Assembly (NCBI GenBank): GCA_900489925.1
Contig: UEHQ01000002.1
Location: 770,636 to 834,635, forward strand
Reading direction: 5' to 3'
Source of the DNA: Hyphomicrobiales bacterium
Lineage (GTDB): Bacteria; Pseudomonadota; Alphaproteobacteria; Rhizobiales; Rhizobiaceae
DNA: 64,000 bases
The notes beneath the pieces are model-generated. The model saw only the letters and a program-made list of their open reading frames with translations. It was not told the origin of the DNA and ran no database searches. A program made the position numbers and the translations under genes. Position 1 is the stretch's first letter. Each line of letters opens with the position of its first letter. Of this stretch, positions 36,962 to 45,625 are shown piece by piece.

Positions 36962-37579
36962 ATGAAAATCCTCGCCGTGTGCATTGGCAATGCCGAAAGG
37001 CTGCCCGGCAAAAGTTACAAGACCGGTATCAACAAACACCCGCTCCGCGGCGGTGTGCTGGTCGATGCCGAGGGGCTGGTCGGGGATGCGATCTGCAATC
37101 GCAAGCACCACGGCGGCGTCGATCAGGCCGTCTACCTAGAGGGCTCGCTCACGCTGGATTGGTGGTCGAAGCAATTGGGTCATCCACTAGAGCCCGGCAC
37201 CTTCGGCGAAAATCTGGTGGTCAGCGGGCTGGACAACAGAGACGTTGCCGTCGGTGATCGATTTGTCGCCAGCGATATCGAGCTCGAGGTGACCGCGGCC
37301 CGTATTCCCTGCGCGACCTTTGCGGCCCGGATGGGCGATCCCCAGTTCGTCAAGCGCTATACCGAAGCAGCGCGACCCGGCGTCTATTGCCGGGTCATTC
37401 GCGGCGGCACGGTCACCGCGGGCGAAAGGATCGAGCTTCGCTCGTTCAGCGGCGCGAGAGTGATGCTACCGGAAATGATGGCAACCTTCGGCAGGCGACT
37501 TTCCACCGAAGAGCGGGCCCGATACCTCGCGGCGCCGATTCACTACAAGCTGCGCAGGGCTCTTGAGGAAGAAGCCTAA
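36962..37579 (+). CDS. MOSC domain protein (YiiM-like)
   Basis: 205 residues from the ATG at 36962. The MOSC domain (about 20-165) has the family pattern HHGGVDQAVYLE, the GTFGENLVVSGLD loop and the conserved cysteine in ARIPCATFA, which in YiiM-like proteins contacts the molybdenum cofactor. Such proteins reduce N-hydroxylated compounds, for example 6-hydroxylaminopurine. Divergent from recR; its stop overlaps that of the convergent hydrolase by four bases. Substrate is inferred from the family. Confidence 0.9.
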   Translation: MKILAVCIGNAERLPGKSYKTGINKHPLRGGVLVDAEGLVGDAICNRKHHGGVDQAVYLEGSLTLDWWSKQLGHPLEPGTFGENLVVSGLDNRDVAVGDRFVASDIELEVTAARIPCATFAARMGDPQFVKRYTEAARPGVYCRVIRGGTVTAGERIELRSFSGARVMLPEMMATFGRRLSTEERARYLAAPIHYKLRRALEEEA

Positions 37580-38112
37580 GCGAGGCTTGCCTCGAAAGCC
37601 GCCAGAGCCGCACGTCCCTGCGGCCAATCGCCAAGACCGCTGTTGCCGTTGAGGTGACCATAGGCACCGACGTCGAGGAATGTGCTTCCCCATTGGTTGG
37701 CACAGGCACGGGCATATGCGAGTGAACCATAGGTATCATTGCTGCTCGCGACGACGAGAGATGCGAACGGCAGCGCTGCCATGGGCGGATTGGCGAAACT
37801 CGCCGCCTCGCCCGGGAAAACAGAAGAGGTCGGATCAGGAGGCGCAACCAACAGAGCGCCGGCGGCAACACGCCGAGATTGTCCAGCCCAGTGCGTAACC
37901 AGCAGGCAGGAAAGGCTATGGGCGACGAGCACCGGCGGCTCGGCCAATTTGCCCACCTCGCGATCGAGCGCTTCGATCCAATCATCAAGTACCGGGTGAT
38001 CCCAGCTTGACGGTGAAAATCGGCGCATTCTGGTCTCGGCTTTCTCCCAGTGCGATTGCCAATGCGCCTCGCCCGAACCGCCGATCCCGGGCAGCACGAT
38101 CACATCCCTCAT
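37576..38112 (-). CDS. RBBP9/YdeN family alpha/beta hydrolase
   Basis: 178 residues from the ATG at 38112 with AGGAGATGCT upstream. The serine hydrolase fold shows the nucleophile in VAHSLSCLL (Ser about 71), Asp in VASSNDTYG and His in GHLNGNSGLGDW near the C terminus. Family members are small serine hydrolases of unknown natural substrate. It is divergent from an Lrp-type regulator 112 bases away, which may control it. Confidence 0.9.
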   Translation of the reverse strand: MRDVIVLPGIGGSGEAHWQSHWEKAETRMRRFSPSSWDHPVLDDWIEALDREVGKLAEPPVLVAHSLSCLLVTHWAGQSRRVAAGALLVAPPDPTSSVFPGEAASFANPPMAALPFASLVVASSNDTYGSLAYARACANQWGSTFLDVGAYGHLNGNSGLGDWPQGRAALAAFEASLA

Positions 38113-38224
38113 AGCATCTCCTTTCCTGTTGCCAGCGCTGCAAACTGCATGAGACAGTCGCCGAGAGACATGGGAAAGCATCGGAGAAAACCATCCGAAG
38201 CCGATAGATTAAAGGTGATGCGTG

Positions 38225-38704
38225 ATGACTGATTTCGGCGAACGCCAACTCGACCCCACCGATGTGACGATCATCGAGATCCTCCAGCGCGATGGTCGCA
38301 TCTCGGTTTCCGAGCTCGGCAGGCAGGTCGGCCTCTCCCAACCGGCAACATCGGAGAGGCTGAAACGGCTGGAAGAACGCGGGATCGTGGAAGGGTACGG
38401 CGCGCGGATCAGCGCGGCAGCACTTGGCTTCGGTATGATGGCGGTCATCCGCTTGCGGACGACCCATGAGCACATCCGGGCGTGCCTGAAGCAGTTCTCA
38501 GAAATGCCGCAGGTTATCGAGGTGCTGCGTCTGACCGGCGAGGACTGCTTTATTCTGAAGGTGCTGGTGCCAACACCTTCAGAACTTGAAATCATCGTGG
38601 ACAGCATTGCCCGCTATGGCGCGGTCACCACATCACTGGTGCTGCGCAGCGAGCCCGTGAAGCCTATCGGACGCGACCTGCTGCGGCTCGCGCGGGCGCG
38701 CTGA
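38225..38704 (+). CDS. Lrp/AsnC family transcriptional regulator
   Basis: 159 residues. AAAGGTG lies about seven bases before the ATG at 38225. The helix-turn-helix (about 10-60, RISVSELGRQVGLSQPATSERLKRLEERGIV) precedes the RAM ligand domain (about 65-145). Lrp proteins typically sense amino acids and often control a nearby LysE exporter; one lies convergent just downstream. The divergent hydrolase gene is the other candidate target. The ligand cannot be told from the sequence. Confidence 0.92.
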   Translation: MTDFGERQLDPTDVTIIEILQRDGRISVSELGRQVGLSQPATSERLKRLEERGIVEGYGARISAAALGFGMMAVIRLRTTHEHIRACLKQFSEMPQVIEVLRLTGEDCFILKVLVPTPSELEIIVDSIARYGAVTTSLVLRSEPVKPIGRDLLRLARAR

Positions 38705-38802
38705 CGCATTTCAGCGGACCGCTCAGCCCGGCAGGCGGTCACAACACCATACGCCATCAGAGGAAATCGAGGTGGGACGCGCAGACTGGCAAGCGCCAGT
38801 CT

Positions 38803-39414
38803 TCATCGCATCGCAATCGCCGCTGCGGCGCCGGCCATCGTCCCTGCGCTGGCGCGGTTGGCAATCTGAACGGCGCGCGGGCTCTTCAGGAACTTGCGGG
38901 CCTTGGCGGCAAGAAACGTCCAGCTGAGATCGACGACCGCAAGCACGAGGAAGAGCGTGGCGACCAGCTCGATCCATCCGAGGACCGAAACGGAACGGAT
39001 GTCGATGATCGACGGCAGTAGCGCGACGTAAAACATCATGATCTTCGGATTGCCTAGCGCAATCGCCAGACCGGTCAGAAAAAGCCGGCCAGGAGATTTG
39101 GCTTCCGGGAGCGTCTCTGCCTCAGCGTCGGGCTTCGCAAACCACATTTTCCAGGCGAGATAGAGAAGATAGAGCACCCCGAGCCACTTGATGACGAGGA
39201 AGGCGTGGTAGAAGGTCGTGGCGATCGCGGAGAGGCCAGCCACGGCAAAGGTCAGCCAGATCGCGTCGCCGCTCCACAGGCCAAAAATGAACGGGAGGAC
39301 GTCGCGCGGCCCTTTGGACAGGACCCGAGCGACCAGCGCAGCCACACTCGGCCCCGGCGTCGCGGCGGCAATGAACAGCGCGCCGGCGAAGACCAGCAAT
39401 GTCGTCAGACTCAT
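38803..39414 (-). CDS. LysE family amino acid exporter
   Basis: 203 residues with six predicted membrane helices and the LysE/RhtB signature ATPGPSVAALVARVLSKG near the N terminus, plus LGNPKIMMFYVALLP in the middle. A GGGGGAGG site precedes the ATG. It exports an amino acid or derivative from the cytoplasm. It sits between ybaB (35 bases upstream) and a convergent Lrp regulator, a common functional pairing, though usually the pair is divergent. Confidence 0.92.
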   Translation of the reverse strand: MSLTTLLVFAGALFIAAATPGPSVAALVARVLSKGPRDVLPFIFGLWSGDAIWLTFAVAGLSAIATTFYHAFLVIKWLGVLYLLYLAWKMWFAKPDAEAETLPEAKSPGRLFLTGLAIALGNPKIMMFYVALLPSIIDIRSVSVLGWIELVATLFLVLAVVDLSWTFLAAKARKFLKSPRAVQIANRASAGTMAGAAAAIAMR

Positions 39415-39448
39415 ATCGCCTCCCCCTACGCTGAAGCCCTGCGCGATC

Positions 39449-39772
39449 TCAGAACGGCATCTTGAAGCCGGGCGGAATCGGCAGGCCGGCTGTGAGCGCC
39501 TTGGTCTTTTCGGCCGCGACGGCTTCAGCTTTGTCCTTGGCGTCCTTGTGAGCCGCGACGATCAGGTCCTCGAGGATTTCGACATCGTCTTCCTTGAACA
39601 AGGACGGATCGATTTTCAGGCTTTTCATTTCGCCCTTGCCACTCAGAACAACGGTCACCAGACCGCCGCCGGACTTGCCTTCGGCCGTGAGCTCGGCGAT
39701 TTCCGCCTGCATCTGCTCCATCTTGGCCTGCATTTCCTTGACTTTGCCCATCATGCCCATGATGTCGCGCAT
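39449..39772 (-). CDS. ybaB: YbaB/EbfC nucleoid-associated protein
   Basis: 107 residues. The family's N-terminal helix [21 protein letters not shown] is followed by [21 protein letters not shown] and a C-terminal PPGFKMPF. YbaB proteins are DNA-binding dimers found next to dnaX in most bacteria, as here with 22 bases between. Their role is thought to be nucleoid organisation or support of replication and repair. Confidence 0.96.
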   Translation of the reverse strand: MRDIMGMMGKVKEMQAKMEQMQAEIAELTAEGKSGGGLVTVVLSGKGEMKSLKIDPSLFKEDDVEILEDLIVAAHKDAKDKAEAVAAEKTKALTAGLPIPPGFKMPF

Positions 39773-39794
39773 CGTCTTGCTCCTTCTTGGTCTC

Positions 39795-41663
39795 TTAGAA
39801 TTCTATGTCGTCGCCGGGCAGGATATCGCCCTCTTCGGATTCGGCGGCAGCGGGTGCCTTGACCTCCTCCTCTTCAGGCTCCGGCGCCCTGACGCGAACG
39901 TCGATGATCTTGGCGCCGGGGAACTGCGCGAGGATCGCGGCAACATCGGGGTCCTGCCGGGCATCGCTGACCTGCTGCTCCTTGGCGCGGGCTTCCGCCT
40001 CGACCATGGTCGGCTGGCCGGCTTCGCGGCTGAGGCTGACGATCCAGTGGATACCGGTCCATTCCTTGAGCTTGACCGCCAACTCATTGAGCAGCGTGCC
40101 AGGCGCGCCTTCCGTGAGGTTGACGTCGAGGATACCGGGCTGGACGCGCACGGGCCGCACGAAGTTGCGCACCAGCGCCTTGATCTTCACGTCGCGTTTC
40201 TCGCCGGCGAGATCGACGATGTCGCTGACGGAATTGACCGACACCAGCGGCTTCGGCGCCTCGGCCGGCTTCGCTTCGGTGCGGCCGACAGGCATCGCCT
40301 GGGGATCGGGGTTGGGCACCGCGCGCAGCATGGCGGTCGGACCCGGGGCCTGCGGTCGCGGCGGCGCGGCTTCCGTGGCGCGGGCCATCACATTGCCCTG
40401 GTAATTGACCGTGGCGCCGCCACCATTTCCTGATGGTGCTGGCGATCGACCACCGCCACCATTGTTTTCGGAGAACTCGGCGAGACGACGCGCGGCATCT
40501 TCCGGCGCCGGCAGGTGCGCGGCATGGGCCAGACGGATCAGCACCATTTCAGCAGCACCGGCAGGTCTCGACGACGCCTCAGCCTCGGGAATGCCCTTCA
40601 AAAGCATCTGCCAGATACGCGATAGCGTCGTGACGGCAACGCCTTTTGCGAATTCCGCCGCCTTGGTGCGTTCGATTTCGCTGAGCGACGGATCGTTGGC
40701 CGCATCCGGGACATATTTCAGGCGGGTCACCAGATGGGTGAAATCAGCCAGATCGGTCAGGACCGCGACAGGGTTGGCGCCTGCTTCATACTGACTTCCA
40801 AACTCACCGAGTGCGGCAGCGACATCGCCTTTGACGACGTAATGGAAAAGATCGACGATACGGGCGCGGTCGGCAAGACCGAGCATTCCGCGCACGGCTT
40901 CCGTCAGAACGGCACCGCCGCCATGGGCGATCGCCTGATCGAGCAGCGAGAGGCCGTCACGAGCGGAGCCTTCGGCGGCGCGGGCAATCATCGCGAGCGC
41001 ATCGGGCTCGGCGACGATCCCTTCCTTCGAAGCAATCGTCGTGAACAGGCCGACGAGATCAGACGCGCTAATGCGGCGCAGATCGAAGCGCTGGCAACGC
41101 GACAGAACCGTGATCGGAACTTTACGGATTTCGGTGGTGGCGAAGATGAACTTCACATGTTCCGGCGGCTCTTCAAGCGTCTTCAGCAGGCCGTTGAAGG
41201 CCTGCGTCGAGAGCATGTGCACTTCGTCGATGATGTAGACCTTGTAGCGCGCCGACACCGGCCGGTAGCGCACCTGCTCGATGATCTCGCGGATGTCGTC
41301 GATACCGGTGTGAGAGGCGGCGTCCATCTCGATGACATCGACATGGCGGCCTTCCATGATCGCCTGGCAGTGTTCGCCGGGGATGCGGAGGTCGATCGTC
41401 GGCTTGTCGATCTCTGGGGTCTTGTAGTTCAGCGCACGCGCCAGGATGCGGGCCGTCGTCGTCTTGCCGACCCCGCGGACGCCGGTCAGCATGTAGGCCT
41501 GGGCAATGCGGCCGGTCTCGAAGGCGTTGGTCAGGGTCTGGACCATCGGCTCCTGGCCGACCATCAGATCCGTGAAATCCTTGGGGCGGTATTTGCGTGC
41601 CAGCACCCGGTATCCGGTGCCTGTCGAGGCGGCATCTTGTGATTGTCGCTCGGTGTCGCTCAT
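39795..41663 (-). CDS. dnaX: DNA polymerase III subunits gamma and tau
   Basis: 622 residues from the ATG at 41663 ([10 protein letters not shown]); the frame extends upstream only through the SRP RNA gene. The AAA+ clamp-loader module has Walker [10 protein letters not shown] (61-69), Walker B IIDEVHML and sensor SRCQRF. The zinc segment after Walker A, which in Escherichia coli has four cysteines, keeps one (GEHCQAI). A Pro/Ala/Gly-rich linker (about 400-500) leads to the tau C-terminal domain. I found no clear frameshift slippery site for a short gamma form. Confidence 0.96.
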   Translation of the reverse strand: MSDTERQSQDAASTGTGYRVLARKYRPKDFTDLMVGQEPMVQTLTNAFETGRIAQAYMLTGVRGVGKTTTARILARALNYKTPEIDKPTIDLRIPGEHCQAIMEGRHVDVIEMDAASHTGIDDIREIIEQVRYRPVSARYKVYIIDEVHMLSTQAFNGLLKTLEEPPEHVKFIFATTEIRKVPITVLSRCQRFDLRRISASDLVGLFTTIASKEGIVAEPDALAMIARAAEGSARDGLSLLDQAIAHGGGAVLTEAVRGMLGLADRARIVDLFHYVVKGDVAAALGEFGSQYEAGANPVAVLTDLADFTHLVTRLKYVPDAANDPSLSEIERTKAAEFAKGVAVTTLSRIWQMLLKGIPEAEASSRPAGAAEMVLIRLAHAAHLPAPEDAARRLAEFSENNGGGGRSPAPSGNGGGATVNYQGNVMARATEAAPPRPQAPGPTAMLRAVPNPDPQAMPVGRTEAKPAEAPKPLVSVNSVSDIVDLAGEKRDVKIKALVRNFVRPVRVQPGILDVNLTEGAPGTLLNELAVKLKEWTGIHWIVSLSREAGQPTMVEAEARAKEQQVSDARQDPDVAAILAQFPGAKIIDVRVRAPEPEEEEVKAPAAAESEEGDILPGDDIEF

Positions 41664-41712
41664 CGCCCTGCTTAGCGCCCGGACTGCTCGGGCAAAGAAT
41701 GGAGAGAAGGGT

Positions 41713-41808
41713 GGGAGGCTGGCACGATGACCCGTGCCGGGCTCGTTAGGGCTGCTTCCTTCCGGACCTGACCCGGTTGGCGAGTGGCTCGTCCACCACC
41801 AACCTCCC
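41713..41808 (-). ncRNA. ffs: Signal recognition particle RNA (small bacterial 4.5S type)
   Basis: About 96 bases. The minus strand carries the conserved domain IV hairpin core GGTCAGGTCCGGAAGGAAGC that binds Ffh and FtsY. The ends pair as GGGAGG (41808-41803) with CCTCCC (41718-41713), closing a long imperfect stem. It lies between dnaX and the HIT gene, with a well-placed promoter. It scaffolds co-translational membrane targeting. The exact ends are estimated from pairing. Confidence 0.95.
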
Positions 41809-41816
41809 GGATGCAC

Positions 41817-41845
41817 ATATCGGCAATATCGTCATCAAAAGCAAG
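41817..41845 (-). promoter_or_regulatory. Predicted promoter of SRP RNA
   Basis: On the minus strand CTTGCT (41845-41840), a 17-base spacer and CGATAT (41822-41817), placing the transcription start at about 41809-41808, exactly where the RNA's closing stem begins. Confidence 0.65.
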
Positions 41846-41896
41846 CCAAGCTCAAAAAAAACTGCTAGCCTTTGGAAAACTCTGGAGGAATACCTG

Positions 41897-42307
41897 TTGG
41901 ACGTCTTCACGCTCGACCCTCGGCTTCAAAACGACAGCGTCAGTGTCATGCGGACGGGGCTCTGTGACATCCGCCTGTCCAAGGATGCCCGCTGGCCGTG
42001 GCTGATTCTGGTGCCTCGGCGGGCCGATGTCACCGAGGTCTTCGAGCTGACGCCACTCGATCAGGTGATGCTGACCTTCGAGACGGAGCTTGCGGCAACG
42101 GCATTGAAGAAGATTACCGGCGCGACGAAAATCAATATCGGGGCCCTTGGCAACATCGTTCGGCAGCTTCATGTTCATGTCATTGCCCGCTTCGAAGGCG
42201 ATGCCAACTGGCCGGGTCCCGTCTGGGGATTCGGCAAGGCGGAAGCCTACGAAGACGCAAAGAGAGATGAATTCATAGAGACGTTGCGGGAAGCCCTTTC
42301 ATCATGA
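41897..42307 (+). CDS. HIT family protein
   Basis: 136 residues from a TTG at 41897, preceded by GGAGGAA at good distance; the open frame further upstream runs through the SRP RNA region and is not credible protein. The histidine-triad motif is QLHVHVIARF (first His replaced by Gln, as in many bacterial HIT proteins of this group), with WPWLILVPRR near the N terminus. HIT proteins are nucleotide hydrolases or transferases; the substrate is unknown. nudC starts within its stop codon (ATGA). Confidence 0.85.
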   Translation: MDVFTLDPRLQNDSVSVMRTGLCDIRLSKDARWPWLILVPRRADVTEVFELTPLDQVMLTFETELAATALKKITGATKINIGALGNIVRQLHVHVIARFEGDANWPGPVWGFGKAEAYEDAKRDEFIETLREALSS

Positions 42308-43266
42308 GCCGTTCGCTTTTCGATTCGGATGTCCCACATCCGGAACCCAGCAATCTGACTGCCTTTGCCGCCAATGACCTGATCCGCGACTCCGAGCACC
42401 GTGACGAGACGTCCGTGGACGCCGCGCTTGCCAAGGAAGGCACGCATATCTTTGCCTTCACCGGCGACAAGCTGGTTCTGAAGCACGACGGACAGGTGCT
42501 TGATCCGCTGTTTGCGCGCTACGAACTGAAGGACCTGAAACCCAACTGGGATGAGACCGTTCTGCTCGGCTATCGCAAGACCGGGGAGCCGCGCCTTGCC
42601 GTTCCCGTTGGTGTCTCCGAAGAAGAGCTCGCCAGCCAGTACAAGCCGGCCGACGGCCGCTCGCTGTTTCGAGAAATGCTGATCGACGAGGTCCTGCTGG
42701 GCGAATTCGCCCAGGGGGCCAGCCTCATCCGCTGGAACCGGGACAACAAGTTCTGCGGTCGTTGTGGCTCGACGATGGAAATCCACATCGGCGGCTACAA
42801 GCGCATTTGCACCGCCTGCGAACACACGATCTTTCCGCGCACCGATCCTGTCGTGATCATGCTGGCGGTGGACGAGGAGCGTGATCTCTGTCTGCTCGGC
42901 CGCAGCCCGCATTTCGCGCCGGGCATGTATTCCTGTCTCGCCGGCTTCGTCGAGCCGGGAGAGACGATCGAGAACGCGGTTCGCCGGGAGACGCTTGAGG
43001 AATCGGGCATCCACACGGCGCGGATCCGCTATCACGCCTCGCAGCCCTGGCCGATGCCGCATACCCTGATGATCGGCTGCTACGCGGAAGCCAAGTCGAC
43101 CGAGATCAAGCGCGACGAGCAGGAGTTGGAAGACTGCCGCTGGTTCACGCGCGAGGAAACGCTGGAGATGCTCGAACGCCCCGGCAGCACGGGCAAGGCG
43201 CCGCCGCCGAAAGGTGCCATCGCCCACCGCCTGATGCGTGACTGGGTGGAGTGGAAAAACCGATAG
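42304..43266 (+). CDS. nudC: NAD-capped RNA hydrolase / NADH pyrophosphatase
   Basis: 320 residues. NudC removes NAD caps from RNA and cleaves NADH. The zinc ribbon has Cys151, Cys154, Cys169 and Cys172; the Nudix box GFVEPGETIENAVRRETLEESG spans about 214-235 (conserved residues G, E, RE, EE) and the NudC-specific SQPWP motif is at 246-250. The ATG overlaps the stop of the HIT gene, so the two are translationally coupled. Confidence 0.96.
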   Translation: MSRSLFDSDVPHPEPSNLTAFAANDLIRDSEHRDETSVDAALAKEGTHIFAFTGDKLVLKHDGQVLDPLFARYELKDLKPNWDETVLLGYRKTGEPRLAVPVGVSEEELASQYKPADGRSLFREMLIDEVLLGEFAQGASLIRWNRDNKFCGRCGSTMEIHIGGYKRICTACEHTIFPRTDPVVIMLAVDEERDLCLLGRSPHFAPGMYSCLAGFVEPGETIENAVRRETLEESGIHTARIRYHASQPWPMPHTLMIGCYAEAKSTEIKRDEQELEDCRWFTREETLEMLERPGSTGKAPPPKGAIAHRLMRDWVEWKNR

Positions 43267-43275
43267 GCTCGTGCC

Positions 43276-43980
43276 ATGGCGCGCTCCGAACGCCTGCTGA
43301 CCCTGCTGCAAACGTTGCGCCGCTACCGGCGGCCGGTCAGTGGTGCCGTTCTGGCGGAAGAGACCGGCGTCAGCATCCGCACGCTCTATCGCGACATCGC
43401 CAGCCTGCAGGCGCAGGGTGCGCTGATCGAGGGCGAACCTGGGCTCGGGTACATCCTGAAGCCCGGCTTCATGCTGCCGCCCATGATGTTCTCGCAAGAC
43501 GAGATCGAGGCGCTGGTTCTGGGGTCCCGCTGGGTAGCGCGCGCAGCCGATCCGCGCCTAGCGGCAGCTGGCGCCGATGCCCTGGCAAAAATTGCCGACG
43601 TCTTGCCGCGCGAGATCCGTGACGAGATCGAAACCTCGCCGCTTCTCATCCATATGCGCCCGCCCATCGCCAGCAAGGCCGATCTCGGCATCATTCGAAA
43701 AGCGATCCGCAACGAGCGGGTTCTGAAGCTGACCTATACGGACGAGGGCGGCACCGTCTCGATCCGCAACGTCTGGCCGTTTGCCATCAGCTACCTCGAG
43801 CAGGTCCGCATGGTGGTGGCATGGTGCGAGCTACGCCAAGACTATCGCCACTTCCGTACTGACCGGATCGTTGAAATGACGACGCAGGAAGTGCGGTATC
43901 CGCGACGCCGCGCGGTGCTTCTGCAGGAGTGGCGTGACCGGGAACACATTCCGCCAGATCGCCAAACACTACTGCCATAA
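43276..43980 (+). CDS. YafY-type HTH-WYL transcriptional regulator
   Basis: 234 residues. An N-terminal HTH_11 winged helix (about 4-55, GAVLAEETGVSIRTLYRDIASLQAQGALI) is followed by a WYL domain (about 135-215) with the ligand-strand region VRMVVAWCELRQDYRHFRTDRI. WYL domains bind nucleic acid or small ligands and regulate stress or DNA damage genes in some bacteria. It follows nudC by nine bases, and the small gene and VOC protein downstream are possible targets. Confidence 0.9.
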   Translation: MARSERLLTLLQTLRRYRRPVSGAVLAEETGVSIRTLYRDIASLQAQGALIEGEPGLGYILKPGFMLPPMMFSQDEIEALVLGSRWVARAADPRLAAAGADALAKIADVLPREIRDEIETSPLLIHMRPPIASKADLGIIRKAIRNERVLKLTYTDEGGTVSIRNVWPFAISYLEQVRMVVAWCELRQDYRHFRTDRIVEMTTQEVRYPRRRAVLLQEWRDREHIPPDRQTLLP

Positions 43981-44032
43981 ACTGACAGCATGTAGCGCTA
44001 GTATCAGTCTCATCCAAACAGGAGGAACTGAT

Positions 44033-44257
44033 ATGACGAGCCTGAACCACACAGAAGCCACGTGCGGCAACCGACTCGCCGAAGACGCTTCCAGCGAGGT
44101 CGGATATCCGCAATCCCTGATGCTGCGGATGATGATGAACGCCTCGCGCCGGATGGCCAGAAACCACCATCCGCACCTCGATCCGCGGACGATATCCGAG
44201 AACATGAGGCGCGACCTCGGCTTCACGGACTGGCGTCTGTGCGACGCCGAACGATAG
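44033..44257 (+). CDS. Small DUF1127-like protein
   Basis: 74 residues. AGGAGGAACTGAT directly precedes the ATG at 44033, a near-perfect ribosome-binding site. The C-terminal part, LDPRTISENMRRDLGFTDWR, resembles the DUF1127 (YjiS-like) helix with its D-(I/L)-G motif; such small proteins affect carbon, phosphate or RNA metabolism in Agrobacterium and relatives. The match is partial, so this is a tentative assignment. Confidence 0.6.
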   Translation: MTSLNHTEATCGNRLAEDASSEVGYPQSLMLRMMMNASRRMARNHHPHLDPRTISENMRRDLGFTDWRLCDAER

Positions 44258-44355
44258 CTCAATCGAATCACTCAACCGACACGGATCCGGGTCGCGCTTA
44301 GCTGCGGCCACTGTGGCCTCCGCGACATGCGACCATTTCACACTGAGAGGGAAAA

Positions 44356-44727
44356 ATGATGAACAGCCCGAACCTGATTATTCTTTACGTCAAGGATCCC
44401 GCCGAAAGCGCGACGTTCTATCAGGGCCTGCTTGGCCGGGAACCGGTGGCGGCGGCGCCGAATTTCGTCGCCTTCGCGCTCGACGGGGGCTTCACCCTCG
44501 GCCTCTGGCGGCTGAGCAAGGTCGCGCCGCAACCCTCCGCCACCGGCAGCCGGGCCGAAATCGCCTTCATGGTTCCCGGAGAAAACGGTGTCTCGCGCCT
44601 CTACGAAGATTGGCGTAGCCGCCACCTGCCGATCGCGCAGGACCTGACCGACCTGGATTTCGGGCCGACCTTCGTCGTTCTCGATCCGGACGGGCATAGG
44701 CTACGGGTTTGTGAGCCGGACAAATAA
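44356..44727 (+). CDS. VOC family (glyoxalase/dioxygenase-like) protein
   Basis: 123 residues; GAGAGGGAAAA precedes two adjacent ATG codons. Two beta-alpha-beta-beta-beta modules of the vicinal oxygen chelate fold are seen: LIILYVKDPAESATFYQGLLG at the start and TFVVLDPDGHRLRVCEPD at the end, where Asp-Pro-Asp-Gly-His and the final Glu resemble the metal and cofactor side of the family. The substrate is unknown; relatives include glyoxalase I and antibiotic-binding proteins. Confidence 0.85.
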   Translation: MMNSPNLIILYVKDPAESATFYQGLLGREPVAAAPNFVAFALDGGFTLGLWRLSKVAPQPSATGSRAEIAFMVPGENGVSRLYEDWRSRHLPIAQDLTDLDFGPTFVVLDPDGHRLRVCEPDK

Positions 44728-44730
44728 CAA

Positions 44731-44753
44731 ATAGGGCGCCATTGGCGCCCTAT
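44731..44753. terminator. Hairpin between the VOC gene and pheA
   Basis: ATAGGGCGCC-ATT-GGCGCCCTAT, a perfect ten-base stem between convergent stop codons. There is little T run on either side. Confidence 0.75.
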
Positions 44754-44754
44754 C

Positions 44755-45615
44755 TCATTTCTGCAGCTGGCCACGCATCGGGTGGCCCTTGTAAACGCCG
44801 AGGATGCGGACTTTCTCGGAGAAAAACCGCAGTTCTTCCAAGGCCCGCCGGACATTGGCGTCGTTCGGATGACCTTCGATATCGGCATAAAACTGGGTTG
44901 CGACGAACCGTCCGCCCAGCTGATAGCTTTCAAGCTTCGTCATGTTGATGCCGTTGGTGGCAAAGCCGCCGAGCGCCTTGTAAAGCGCGGCCGGGATATT
45001 CCGGACATTGAAGACGAACGTCGTTACCAGCTTCTCCTCGTCCGAGGACCGATGCGACCATTCCTCGTCGCGCGAGAGGATGACGAAGCGAGTGACGTTG
45101 TCTTCCGTGTCTTCGACATTCTCGGCAACGATATCGAGACCATAGAGATCCGCGGCAAGCCGCGGCGCAAGGGCGGCCATCGAGCGATCGCCGGTTTCCT
45201 GCACCAGCTTTGCGGCACCGGCCGTGTCGCCCGCTACAACAGCCTTCCAGCCGTTGGCGCGCACGATCTTGCGGCACTGGCCGAGAGCATGAATATGGCT
45301 GTGAACCGTACGAATCTCGTCCTTGGTGACGCCGGGCAGCACCATCAGCTGGAAGCGGATCGGCATGAAATATTCGCCGATGATGTGGAGGCGCGATTCC
45401 GGAAGCAAATGATGAATGTCCGCAACGCGGCCGGCGATCGTGTTTTCGATCGGGATCATCGCGAGATCGGCCTCGCCGTTATCGACGGCGACAAAGGCAT
45501 CCTCGAACGTCTGGCAGGGTAGCGGCTCCATCGTCGGGAACATGTCGCGGCACGCCATGTCCGAATTCGCGCCGAAGTCGCCCTGGAAGGCGATCCTGTT
45601 GGTCTTGATGTTCAT
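44755..45615 (-). CDS. pheA: Prephenate dehydratase
   Basis: 286 residues from the ATG at 45615; the frame continues far upstream inside kdsB without similarity. It converts prephenate to phenylpyruvate in phenylalanine synthesis. The N-terminal PDT domain (about 4-180) has the conserved NTIAGRV and the NVTRFVIL motif with the catalytic Thr. The ACT domain (about 195-280) binds phenylalanine for feedback control, with NGINMTKLESYQ in place of the usual ESRP. This is the monofunctional form, without chorismate mutase. kdsB is 10 bases upstream. Confidence 0.95.
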   Translation of the reverse strand: MNIKTNRIAFQGDFGANSDMACRDMFPTMEPLPCQTFEDAFVAVDNGEADLAMIPIENTIAGRVADIHHLLPESRLHIIGEYFMPIRFQLMVLPGVTKDEIRTVHSHIHALGQCRKIVRANGWKAVVAGDTAGAAKLVQETGDRSMAALAPRLAADLYGLDIVAENVEDTEDNVTRFVILSRDEEWSHRSSDEEKLVTTFVFNVRNIPAALYKALGGFATNGINMTKLESYQLGGRFVATQFYADIEGHPNDANVRRALEELRFFSEKVRILGVYKGHPMRGQLQK

Positions 45616-45625
45616 AGGAAACTCG

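Noticed and set aside
41664..41816. N-terminal extension of the dnaX frame
   Set aside because: It reads through the SRP RNA gene; DnaX similarity begins at the ATG at 41663.
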